15,148 nt of DNA from DAIPHL01 sp036771375 (GTDB lineage Bacteria; Synergistota; Synergistia; Synergistales; Synergistaceae), in NCBI GenBank assembly GCA_036771375.1, contig DAIPHL010000039.1, positions 1 to 15,148 on the forward strand. The letters run 5' to 3'. The notes below the pieces were generated by a model. The model did not search any database. It was not told where the DNA came from and was given only the letters and a program-made list of their open reading frames with translations. The first letter of the stretch is position 1; each line of letters begins with the position of its first letter. Below are positions 7,251 through 13,563 of the stretch, in pieces. The translations under genes were made by a program, and so were the position numbers.

Positions 7251-9565
7251 CGCACTCCGTAGGAAAAAACATTCCCAGACAGGACAGCTGGGACAAGGCA
7301 ACCGGAACGGGAAAGTTCACTCACGACATCACGTGGCCCAACATGCTCCATGCAAAGGTTCTTCGAAGCCCCCACCCACACGCATGGATCACCTCCATAG
7401 ACACCTCGGAAGCGGAAGCTCTTCCCGGTGTAGTGGTGGTCGCCACTTGCAAAAACACGACGCGAAAGCTCTTCAACACGTCCGCGACAATGGTGACGAC
7501 GCTCCGGCCGGAGGAGCCGATTTTGGACCAACAGATATTCCCGGACATCGTCCGTTATGTCGGGGACGAAGTGGCGGCGGTGGCCGCCGATACGGAGGAG
7601 ATCGCCGCCGAAGCGCTCAAACGGATCAAGGTCGAGTACGATCTTCTGCCCGCTGTCTTCGACCCGATCGAGGCCCGCAAGGACGATGCACCGCTCATTC
7701 ATGGGGAGAGTGAATACAGAAACGTCTGCGGCAAGCCGACGACGTTTTCGATCGGGGATTTCGAACAGGGCTGGAAGGAGGGAGAGGTCTTCGTCGAGTG
7801 CTCGGTCACCCTGCCCCGAGTAAAACAGGCGCAGCTGGAGACGAACGCGGCGCTCGCCGATTACAAACCCAACGGGGAACTGGTGGTCTGCAGCACGACG
7901 CAGACTCCGCATCCGACCAAGATGATCCTGGCGCACCTCTTCGAATTGCCCGAGAGCAAGGTCCGGGTGTTCAATCCTCCCTATGTCGGAGGCGGATTCG
8001 GAGTCAGGATCGGAATCAGCGGCAAGGCCGAAGCGATCGCGGCCGTGCTCTCGAAAATGGCGCACAGGCCGGTCAAGTACGTCTACACTCGAGAAGAGGA
8101 CTTTCTCTGCAGCGATAGCAGACACAGCGGTTACGTACAAGCGCGCATGGCCGCACGGCGCGACGGAACGCTGACGGCGCTGGAGACGATCGCGAACCTC
8201 AACACCGGTGCCTACGCGACATTCGGTGTGGAGGTGCTCGGGGTCCTGGGAGCCTGCGGAACCGCCGGAACCTACCGCATACCCAATCTGCGTTACGAAG
8301 GATACCCGGTTTATACGAACCAGATGACGGCCGGGGCATTTCGCGGATTCGGAACACCGCAGGGCACCATCGTCATCGAGACGCTGATGGATGAAATCGC
8401 CGCCAAAATCGGTATGGACCCGGTGGAGTTGCGCAAAATGAACACCACGCGGCCGGGGGACAAATGGTTTTTCCCGTTCCCTGTCGGCTCCACGGGCCTG
8501 AACGACTGCATAGACGCTGTCACCGAGAAAATCGGCTGGAAGGAGAAGCGAGGGAAAAAACAGGGGGGAACGATCCGAAGAGGCGTAGGCGTCGCGGCGG
8601 GGACACACGTCAGCAACGCTTGGCCATTCTGTGTGGACTACAACGCGATATACCTGCGCATCGAGGGAGACGGTTCCCTCCATGTGGCGAGCGGAATACC
8701 GGAGATCGGGCCCGGCTCCACGACGGCGCTGCTGCAGATGGTCTCGGACATCATGAGCATTCCCTTCGAGCGGTGCCATATGCACTTCGGCGATACGGCC
8801 GCCTCTCCTTTCGACGTAGGGAGCCATGCGACCCGGACACTTTATACGGTCGGGATGGTGATGATCGACGCCGGGAAACGGCTGAAGGAACAAATCCTGA
8901 CCTGGGCGGCCGAATACATGGGAACGGAACGCGAGAACCTGGACCTGATAGACGGCGTCGTCGAGGTCGTAAAAGGAAAGGGGAAGTCGCTTCCGCTCTC
9001 CTCCATCGCGTACGAGGCCCACTTAAGCGGCAAGCAGTTCCTCGCGTCCGGCTGCACGGTGCCGCCCAATTCGCCGCCATGGCACGCACAGGCAGCCGAA
9101 GTTGAGGTAGATATGGAAACGGGCATGATCAAAGTGCTGAAAATCGCCGCGGCGCAGGACGTCGGCAGAGCGATCAATCCGGTTCTCGCCGAGGGACAGC
9201 TCGAGGGCGGCGTCCTGCAGGGCGTGGGATATGCCGTGCGCGAGGAGATGACATACGAGGATGGAAAGGGCTTTTACAACAGCGGGTTCCACAAGTACAT
9301 GCTGCCGACCGCCGATGACCGTCCCGAGATTGAATCCATCCTCATCGAGAGCTCGGACCCGGCGGGCCCGTTCCAAGCCAAAGGGATCGGTGAATGCGGC
9401 GTCATTCCGACCGCAGCAGCCATTCTCTCGGCCGTGGAAGACGCGATCGGCATACGGTTTTATGAAATACCGCTTACCCCGGGGCGCGTCCTCGCAAAGA
9501 TCAAAGAGCACTACGGAGACATCGAAAAGATCGCCGGAGAAAAGATCGTAGGCGCGAGGATTTGA
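7247..9565 (+). CDS. Molybdenum hydroxylase, molybdopterin-binding catalytic subunit (substrate unknown)
   Basis: A 772-residue large subunit of the xanthine dehydrogenase/aldehyde oxidase family, which hydroxylates a carbon next to a ring nitrogen or oxidises an aldehyde using water. The Ald_Xan_dh_C domain lies at about residues 15-125 and the molybdopterin-binding domains at about 135-715. Visible motifs are GGGFGVR (248-254), AFRGFGTPQG with Arg366, and KGIGECGV with Glu716, matching the catalytic glutamate. ATG 7247 overlaps the upstream stop and follows AGAAAGGAG; the open frame extends further upstream but only into the Fe-S gene in another frame. Two points are odd. The residue after GGFGVR is Ile255 where classic xanthine dehydrogenases have a substrate-binding Glu, and the usual GQG cofactor loop reads GPG (Pro489). 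The product is therefore called generically. The Cox active-site loop of CO dehydrogenase is absent. No maturation gene of the XdhC/MocA type is in view. Confidence 0.9.
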   Translation: MTHSVGKNIPRQDSWDKATGTGKFTHDITWPNMLHAKVLRSPHPHAWITSIDTSEAEALPGVVVVATCKNTTRKLFNTSATMVTTLRPEEPILDQQIFPDIVRYVGDEVAAVAADTEEIAAEALKRIKVEYDLLPAVFDPIEARKDDAPLIHGESEYRNVCGKPTTFSIGDFEQGWKEGEVFVECSVTLPRVKQAQLETNAALADYKPNGELVVCSTTQTPHPTKMILAHLFELPESKVRVFNPPYVGGGFGVRIGISGKAEAIAAVLSKMAHRPVKYVYTREEDFLCSDSRHSGYVQARMAARRDGTLTALETIANLNTGAYATFGVEVLGVLGACGTAGTYRIPNLRYEGYPVYTNQMTAGAFRGFGTPQGTIVIETLMDEIAAKIGMDPVELRKMNTTRPGDKWFFPFPVGSTGLNDCIDAVTEKIGWKEKRGKKQGGTIRRGVGVAAGTHVSNAWPFCVDYNAIYLRIEGDGSLHVASGIPEIGPGSTTALLQMVSDIMSIPFERCHMHFGDTAASPFDVGSHATRTLYTVGMVMIDAGKRLKEQILTWAAEYMGTERENLDLIDGVVEVVKGKGKSLPLSSIAYEAHLSGKQFLASGCTVPPNSPPWHAQAAEVEVDMETGMIKVLKIAAAQDVGRAINPVLAEGQLEGGVLQGVGYAVREEMTYEDGKGFYNSGFHKYMLPTADDRPEIESILIESSDPAGPFQAKGIGECGVIPTAAAILSAVEDAIGIRFYEIPLTPGRVLAKIKEHYGDIEKIAGEKIVGARI

Positions 9566-9663
9566 ATGAAACGCGAATCGGGGCAGGCGAGGTCAGACAG
9601 GCGATCCTTTTGCGCCGTGACAACGCGTGCCCCGCGCATGTTGGTTCCGTAAACAAACGCAGA

Positions 9664-9707
9664 GCCCCGGCCGGTGACGAATGGATTCCGCGTCATCGAC
9701 CGGGGGC
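9664..9707 (+). terminator. Large imperfect hairpin downstream of the molybdenum hydroxylase operon
   Basis: The left arm 9664-9679 pairs with the right arm 9691-9707 around an 11-base loop, with one bulged C, one mismatch and one G-T wobble. The arms are GC-rich (GCCCCGG ... CCGGGGGC). It sits about 100 bases after the large-subunit stop and is followed only by TTT, so it is a weak candidate for an operon-end structure rather than a standard intrinsic terminator. Confidence 0.35.
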
Positions 9708-9955
9708 GTTTCCCATCGAACGGACATCTCTTACGTACCCGACGATGCTTGGCACGAGTCTCCCATACGATCGCGCATTTGGAGAGCGTCTCGTTCCCTG
9801 TCCCATACCCCTTGAAACGGCGATCGGTGGACTTTGCGGGGGACGGAGTCGACGGCTTGGGTTTTCAGCAGAAGGGCACGGACGAACAAAGACGGGATTT
9901 CGGGCGGACGATCCCTCCGCGCGAACCGTTCGATTTCGCACGAAAGCAACAGGAC

Positions 9956-9989
9956 AAAAAACATCCTCCTCCCTTTCGATCGGAGAAGG
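9956..9989 (-). terminator. Intrinsic terminator of the GntR regulator gene
   Basis: Read on the minus strand, an 8-bp stem CCTTCTCC / GGAGGAGG (complement of 9982-9989 and 9965-9972, with one G-U wobble) encloses a 9-base loop. After ATG it runs into six T residues (complement of A-run 9956-9961). It lies about 60 bases after the regulator stop codon, in the right place and orientation. Confidence 0.6.
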
Positions 9990-10020
9990 GGGACGCCTCC
10001 GCTTTCTCTCTCGTAAAATT

Positions 10021-10040
10021 CGTTCTAATCCGTTCTAATC
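10021..10040. repeat. Perfect 10-bp tandem repeat
   Basis: CGTTCTAATC occurs twice back to back (10021-10030 and 10031-10040), just after the 3' end of the regulator gene on its downstream side. The 10-bp period equals about one helical turn. It could be a binding site or simple slippage; no other copy was noticed in the window. Confidence 0.7.
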
Positions 10041-10049
10041 TTAAGGAAT

Positions 10050-10817
10050 CTAAGGAGCGTATATTTGCAGATTCGCCCGCTTCGCCGCGTTTCTGAGATG
10101 TTCCAGTACCGCTTCTCGCGCTTTCGTCGGATCCCGCGACAGGATCGCGTCGACGATTTTCCTGTGCTCTCCCAAAACGAGTGTGGCCCGCTCCGGACTC
10201 ATCATCGTCCCCAAGCGCAGCTCCTTGGCCAAAAGTCTCAGTTTCGCCTGCAGGAACCCGAGAAACTCGATCAAAACCGGGTTATGACTCGCAACGGAGA
10301 TTGACTCGTTGTACATGAAGTGGGCTTCTTCCCCGGGTTTATGCTCTTTGACGGCAACGGCCATCTCCCCATATCCTCGCTCGATCGCAAGTCTGTCCGC
10401 TTCCGTATGCCGAAGCGCCGCCAAGCCGGCGGCTTCGGCCTCCAAGATGGCCCTCATTTCGTACAGATAGTTCACCTCCGGCTGCGATATCGTCTCGAAG
10501 ACATCGGAGAACCGAAACGCAAGACGCCCTTGTGGATCCTTGATCGTGATGCCCCTCCCCTGCCTTGACTCCAGGATGTCGTCGTTTTTCAAACTCGCAA
10601 GAGCCTCTCGAATAATCGTCCGGCTGACCCCGTATTTTCTGGCGAGCTCAGTCTCCGGCGGCAATCTGTCACCGGGCTGGAAGACGCCGGCCTGTATCTC
10701 GGCCAGCAGGATTCCGGTAACCTGCTGTGAAAGTGGCTTTGCTTTCTTTATCAGATCGGAAGGCTCCTCGTGCAAACCGTCTCTTCTCATCTCGATGCCT
10801 CTCTTCCGGTCGGACAT
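10050..10817 (-). CDS. GntR-family transcriptional regulator, FadR subfamily (FCD domain)
   Basis: A 255-residue DNA-binding regulator. The N-terminal winged helix-turn-helix spans about residues 28-95, with the GntR recognition segment LPPETELARKYGVSRTIIRE (52-71) and the wing GRGITI. The all-helical FCD effector domain spans about residues 115-245. Metal- or acid-binding positions of FCD domains appear as His166, Asn170, His218 and His240; Asn170 replaces the more usual His. FCD proteins typically sense carboxylates or sugar acids. ATG 10817 has only a weak AGAGAG site. ATG 10790 (residue 10) has a better AAGAGAGG site 7 bases upstream, so the protein may be nine residues shorter. It is transcribed divergently from the metalloenzyme-transporter genes and convergently to the molybdenum hydroxylase operon, so it probably controls one or both and itself. 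Confidence 0.9.
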   Translation of the reverse strand: MSDRKRGIEMRRDGLHEEPSDLIKKAKPLSQQVTGILLAEIQAGVFQPGDRLPPETELARKYGVSRTIIREALASLKNDDILESRQGRGITIKDPQGRLAFRFSDVFETISQPEVNYLYEMRAILEAEAAGLAALRHTEADRLAIERGYGEMAVAVKEHKPGEEAHFMYNESISVASHNPVLIEFLGFLQAKLRLLAKELRLGTMMSPERATLVLGEHRKIVDAILSRDPTKAREAVLEHLRNAAKRANLQIYAP

Positions 10818-10841
10818 GATCTCTCTACGGTGATATCATTA

Positions 10842-10858
10842 TGTGCCAAATCGGCACA
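10842..10858. promoter_or_regulatory. Candidate GntR operator palindrome
   Basis: A perfect inverted repeat TGTGCC-AAATC-GGCACA lies 25 bases upstream of the regulator start codon. It covers part of the regulator's predicted -10 box (10856-10861) and start point. This is the position expected for negative autoregulation by a GntR-type dimer. The link to this regulator is inference from location and symmetry. Confidence 0.5.
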
Positions 10859-10884
10859 ATACACAAGCGGAAACGGCTTGACAA
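10856..10884 (-). promoter_or_regulatory. Promoter of the GntR regulator gene
   Basis: On the minus strand, TTGTCA (complement of 10879-10884, five of six to consensus) is followed by 17 bases and TATTGT (complement of 10856-10861, four of six). Transcription would begin near 10849, about 32 bases before ATG 10817. Its -35 shares the TTGACAA heptamer with the divergent plus-strand promoter, so the two promoters may compete for polymerase. Confidence 0.5.
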
Positions 10885-10905
10885 AGATATGTACGATTGT
10901 AGTAT
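10878..10905 (+). promoter_or_regulatory. Promoter of the metalloenzyme-TTT transporter operon
   Basis: A consensus -35 TTGACA (10878-10883) is followed after 16 bases by TAGTAT (10900-10905, four of six). A small inverted repeat TGTA-GTAT-TACA (10898-10909) overlaps this -10 and could be a second regulator site. An alternative -10, TATATT (10911-10916), is better in sequence but too far away at 27 bases. The -35 is convincing; the exact -10 is less certain. Confidence 0.5.
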
Positions 10906-10978
10906 TACATTATATATTCCGTAGAGGCAAAACCGGTGTTTACTCCAAAATCACTCACGATCAAAGGAGATGTTGCCC

Positions 10979-11953
10979 TTGAGGATGAAGGAAGCGTTGA
11001 TGTTGCAGGGGGCCCGCAAAGTTCTCGACGAATGCGTCGGCCTGAAGGAAGGGGAAACCGTCTACATCGTGACCGATATGGTCAAGGAAGGGATCGGGCA
11101 GGCGCTTGCCGCAGCCGCCGTCGAGCGAGGAGCGGAGGTCGTTCTGAGTGTCATGAAGCCTCGCAAGCGAGCCGGCGAGGAGCCGCCCAAAGTGATCGCC
11201 GCCGGCATGAAACAAGCGGATGTGGTTCTCATCCCGGTGAGCTACTCGGTAACACACACATATGCCGTTCGAGAAGCCGCCGAACAGGGAGCAAGACTGC
11301 TGGTCATGACCGATTTCACCGAGGATATGATGATCGGCGGCGGGATCGAGGGTAAATTCCGCGAGTTGAAGCCGGTATGCAAAGCCGTGGCGGAGGCGTT
11401 CGAAAAGGGAGACAGGGTTCACCTGACCACACCCGGCGGAACCGATCTTTGGTTTGATATTGCAGGAAGACGAGGAAACGCGTTATACTGCGTCGTCGAG
11501 CCCGGAGAGTTCTCGACCATACCGACGGTCGAGGCGAACGTCTCTCCTCTGGAAGGAAGCGCGAACGGCATCATCGTCGCCGACGCGAGCATCCCTTACC
11601 TGGGAATCGGAGTGCTCGACGAACCGGTCACCGCGGAGGTGAAGAACGGATTCATCACCAAGATCACCGGAGGGCGTCAAGCCGACATCCTGCGGAAGGA
11701 TCTCGAAAGCCACAACGACCCCAACAGCTTCAACATCGCGGAATTGGGCGTCGGGCTGAACCCGAGTTGCAGAATGTGCGGCATCATGCTGGAGGATGAG
11801 GGTGTGGTCGGGACGGCGCACATCGGAATAGGGACAAACATCACTCTGGGCGGAAATACCAAGGCGTCATGTCATTATGATCTGCTGATGTGGATGCCTC
11901 GCATCGAGGTCGACGGCAAGGTCATCGTCGACGGCGACAAAGTTCTCGTGTAG
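10979..11953 (+). CDS. M29-family (aminopeptidase T / NicX-like) metalloprotein
   Basis: A cytoplasmic metalloenzyme of the M29 aminopeptidase fold, about 324 residues. The two-metal ligand pattern is visible (numbering from the ATG at 10970): Glu188 in TVEANVSP, Glu258 in IAELGVGLNP, His284 in GTAHIGIGTN, and His302 and Asp304 in CHYDLLMW. True AmpS/PepS M29 peptidases are about 400-410 residues. This shorter form resembles the branch containing 2,5-dihydroxypyridine 5,6-dioxygenase (NicX, about 350), so peptidase activity should not be assumed. ATG 10970 directly abuts the AAAGGAG site (10963-10969) and cannot be used well. TTG 10979 (9-base spacing) is preferred, with ATG 10985 as another option. 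It leads the TTT transporter genes with a 28-base gap, so it probably processes the imported compound. Confidence 0.75.
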   Translation: MRMKEALMLQGARKVLDECVGLKEGETVYIVTDMVKEGIGQALAAAAVERGAEVVLSVMKPRKRAGEEPPKVIAAGMKQADVVLIPVSYSVTHTYAVREAAEQGARLLVMTDFTEDMMIGGGIEGKFRELKPVCKAVAEAFEKGDRVHLTTPGGTDLWFDIAGRRGNALYCVVEPGEFSTIPTVEANVSPLEGSANGIIVADASIPYLGIGVLDEPVTAEVKNGFITKITGGRQADILRKDLESHNDPNSFNIAELGVGLNPSCRMCGIMLEDEGVVGTAHIGIGTNITLGGNTKASCHYDLLMWMPRIEVDGKVIVDGDKVLV

Positions 11954-11981
11954 AACGTATCTTGATAAGGAGGATCGTAGA

Positions 11982-12953
11982 ATGTTTACAAGAAAAACGA
12001 TCAAAACACTGTGCATGCTCGTGGTCATCGCAAGTCTGGGAATCCCCGCAACGCTGTACGCAGCGGCCTATCCGGCAAAACCGGTCACCGTGGTCGTGCC
12101 CTTTTCTCCGGGCGGTGGGAACGACATTTTGATGCGCCTTGTCGCAAAGCACATCAACAAACCGTTGGGACAGTCCCTCATCGTAGAGAACAAACCGGGC
12201 GCGGGCGGTCAAATCGGCTGGACGGCGCTCTCCAAAGCCCGCCCCGACGGCTACACGATCGGAGCGACGAGCCTGCCCTCGATGATCCTGATCAAATCCC
12301 TTCGGCCGAACGTTCCTTTCAAGCTCGACGATTTTCAGTATATCTGTAATTTTCAGATCGACCCCATCGTCTGGGTGGTACAGAAAGAGAGCCGCTTCCA
12401 CAATGCCCGTGACGTCATGGAGTACGCAAGGGAAAACCCGGGCATACTCAACGTGGCGGGCGACGGGCCACAGAGCAACGTGCAGCTCCAGCATCTGGTC
12501 GCCGCAAAAATGTTGAAGATGGAGACGAACTTCGTTCCCTACAGCGGCTCCGGTCCTGCACTGACCGCCCTCATGGGAGGAAAGGTCGAACTCGCCGCCT
12601 CGACGCTTAGCGCCGCCATACCGCACATCGAGAGCGGGCGCATCGTTCCCGTCGTCGTCTTCTACGACAAACGAGTCCCCTCGATCAAGGAGACCCCGAC
12701 CTCGAAAGAAATTTTCGGAGAGAACATCCCCTCGATCGGCATGGCGCTCCGTGGTGTGGCCGCCCCCAAGAGGATGAAGCCACAGCAGGTCGCCGCGCTC
12801 GAAAAGGCATTCAAGGCCGTGGCGGAGTCGAAGGAGTTCATCAAACAGGCGGAGAGCCTGGGATTGAACATTCAATTTATGGGTTCCAAGGAATCCTCGA
12901 AGTTGGTCGACGAATCCACGAAACTGGTGGAAAAATACAAGGATCTGTTTTAG
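11982..12953 (+). CDS. tctC: TTT transporter periplasmic solute-binding protein (TctC/Bug family)
   Basis: A 323-residue extracytoplasmic binding protein of the tripartite tricarboxylate transporter. The N-terminus is a Sec signal peptide: RK-rich residues 4-8, a hydrophobic core about 10-24, and a likely cut near ATLYA-AAYP (around residue 27). There is no lipobox. Family landmarks are VTVVVPFSPGGGNDILMR just after the signal, VENKPGAGGQIGW, and FVPYSGSGPALTALMGGKVE in the second lobe. The ligand is usually a di- or tricarboxylate or aromatic acid held through its carboxyl group. A TAAGGAGG site (11966-11973) gives strong initiation. It is followed by an intrinsic terminator, which would favour its expression over the membrane subunits. 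Confidence 0.94.
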   Translation: MFTRKTIKTLCMLVVIASLGIPATLYAAAYPAKPVTVVVPFSPGGGNDILMRLVAKHINKPLGQSLIVENKPGAGGQIGWTALSKARPDGYTIGATSLPSMILIKSLRPNVPFKLDDFQYICNFQIDPIVWVVQKESRFHNARDVMEYARENPGILNVAGDGPQSNVQLQHLVAAKMLKMETNFVPYSGSGPALTALMGGKVELAASTLSAAIPHIESGRIVPVVVFYDKRVPSIKETPTSKEIFGENIPSIGMALRGVAAPKRMKPQQVAALEKAFKAVAESKEFIKQAESLGLNIQFMGSKESSKLVDESTKLVEKYKDLF

Positions 12954-12964
12954 CGGTTCATTCT

Positions 12965-13004
12965 CCCCCCTGCCGTCACATTGAACGACGGCAGGGGGGT
13001 TTTT
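12965..13004 (+). terminator. Strong intrinsic terminator between tctC and tctB
   Basis: A perfect 13-bp GC-rich stem, CCCCCCTGCCGTC (12965-12977) with GACGGCAGGGGGG (12987-12999), encloses a 9-base loop and is followed at once by TTTTT (13000-13004). It begins 12 bases after the tctC stop. It lies inside the operon, so partial read-through would give less tctB-tctA than tctC message; it may also protect the 3' end of the tctC transcript. Confidence 0.9.
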
Positions 13005-13033
13005 GATATCCGTCTCAAAAGGAGTTGACCCAA

Positions 13034-13510
13034 ATGGCGTTGCGCGCCAGTCAGAAAGAGCTCAATTTTTCGCTGTCGATTACCGCGATCTCTGCGGCAT
13101 TGTTGTTTCAATCTTTTGCCTATCCGGCAGAATCGTCGAGTTTTCCGAGGTTTCTGACGATTCTCATGCTCTTTTTTTCCCTGATGCTTGTCATCAAGAA
13201 CATCAGAGGGAGGACCGCCGATTTCGACGCGATCCCGCATACGGAAACCTCCCGGACCTCGGACTTCTCTCTGTCTCGAAGGCGGAAGGTGACGTTTTTC
13301 ATATTTGCAGGAACGCTGCTCTACGTGGGAGCCATCCAATATATCGGATACTTCGTGAGCACGATCGTTTTCTTCGTGGGAATGATGACGCTTTTCGGGA
13401 GACACAAACTGTCGATATCGCTCTGCACCTCCGCCGCCTTCATGCTTGTCATGTACGCGTTGTTCGTGAAGTTTCTCGGACTGAGACTGCCCGAGGGGTT
13501 CCTACTGTGA
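13034..13510 (+). CDS. tctB: TTT transporter small membrane subunit (TctB family)
   Basis: A 158-residue inner-membrane protein, the small permease subunit. Hydrophobic segments lie at about residues 12-29, 38-56, 87-121 (probably two helices) and 128-148, the arrangement typical of TctB, with a charged cytoplasmic loop at 57-86. The SSFPRFL sequence after the first helix is characteristic. Another open frame (13003-13545) overlaps it but encodes a soluble arginine- and histidine-rich product and is a shadow. The frame is open from TTG 13025, but that codon touches the AAAGGAG site (13018-13024). ATG 13034 has 9-base spacing and is preferred. It lies downstream of the internal terminator and 53 bases before tctA. 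Confidence 0.88.
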   Translation: MALRASQKELNFSLSITAISAALLFQSFAYPAESSSFPRFLTILMLFFSLMLVIKNIRGRTADFDAIPHTETSRTSDFSLSRRRKVTFFIFAGTLLYVGAIQYIGYFVSTIVFFVGMMTLFGRHKLSISLCTSAAFMLVMYALFVKFLGLRLPEGFLL

Positions 13511-13563
13511 TGAATAACCCGGATATTCACCGGCTGATTGACTGATAGAGAGGACTCTTTCGA

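Larger units (their letters stand above)
9566..10049. other. 484-bp region without a convincing gene
   Basis: The region lies between the end of the molybdenum hydroxylase operon and the end of the convergent GntR regulator gene. Open frames exist on both strands (for example plus-strand 9674-10096), but their products look like random arginine- and proline-rich translation, carry no motif, lack good ribosome sites and overlap each other. It does contain a large imperfect hairpin (9664-9707), a minus-strand terminator (9956-9989) and a 10-bp tandem repeat (10021-10040). The remainder, roughly 9710-9950, holds nothing I can identify; it could be a decayed gene. Confidence 0.55.

Noticed and set aside
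7229..9022. 597-codon minus-strand open frame opposite the molybdenum subunit gene
   Set aside because: Its product is arginine-, histidine- and aspartate-rich with no motif, and the plus strand encodes an unmistakable family member. Long antisense frames are common in GC-rich codon usage.
5882..9565. Aerobic CO dehydrogenase (coxMSL), suggested by the same medium-small-large gene order
   Set aside because: The large subunit lacks the form I loop AYRCSFR and the form II loop AYRGAGR; it reads GAFRGFG, as in xanthine dehydrogenase-like enzymes.
9562..10038. 158-codon plus-strand open frame after the molybdenum operon
   Set aside because: Begins 3 bases before the upstream stop codon ends, ends beyond the minus-strand terminator, and its translation shows no family feature or signal. 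A second overlapping frame (9674-10096) looks equally random.
10979..11953. Calling the M29-like gene nicX (2,5-dihydroxypyridine dioxygenase)
   Set aside because: Only the fold and metal ligands can be recognised. An oxygen-dependent reaction does not fit the anaerobic gene content, so a specific name is not supported.
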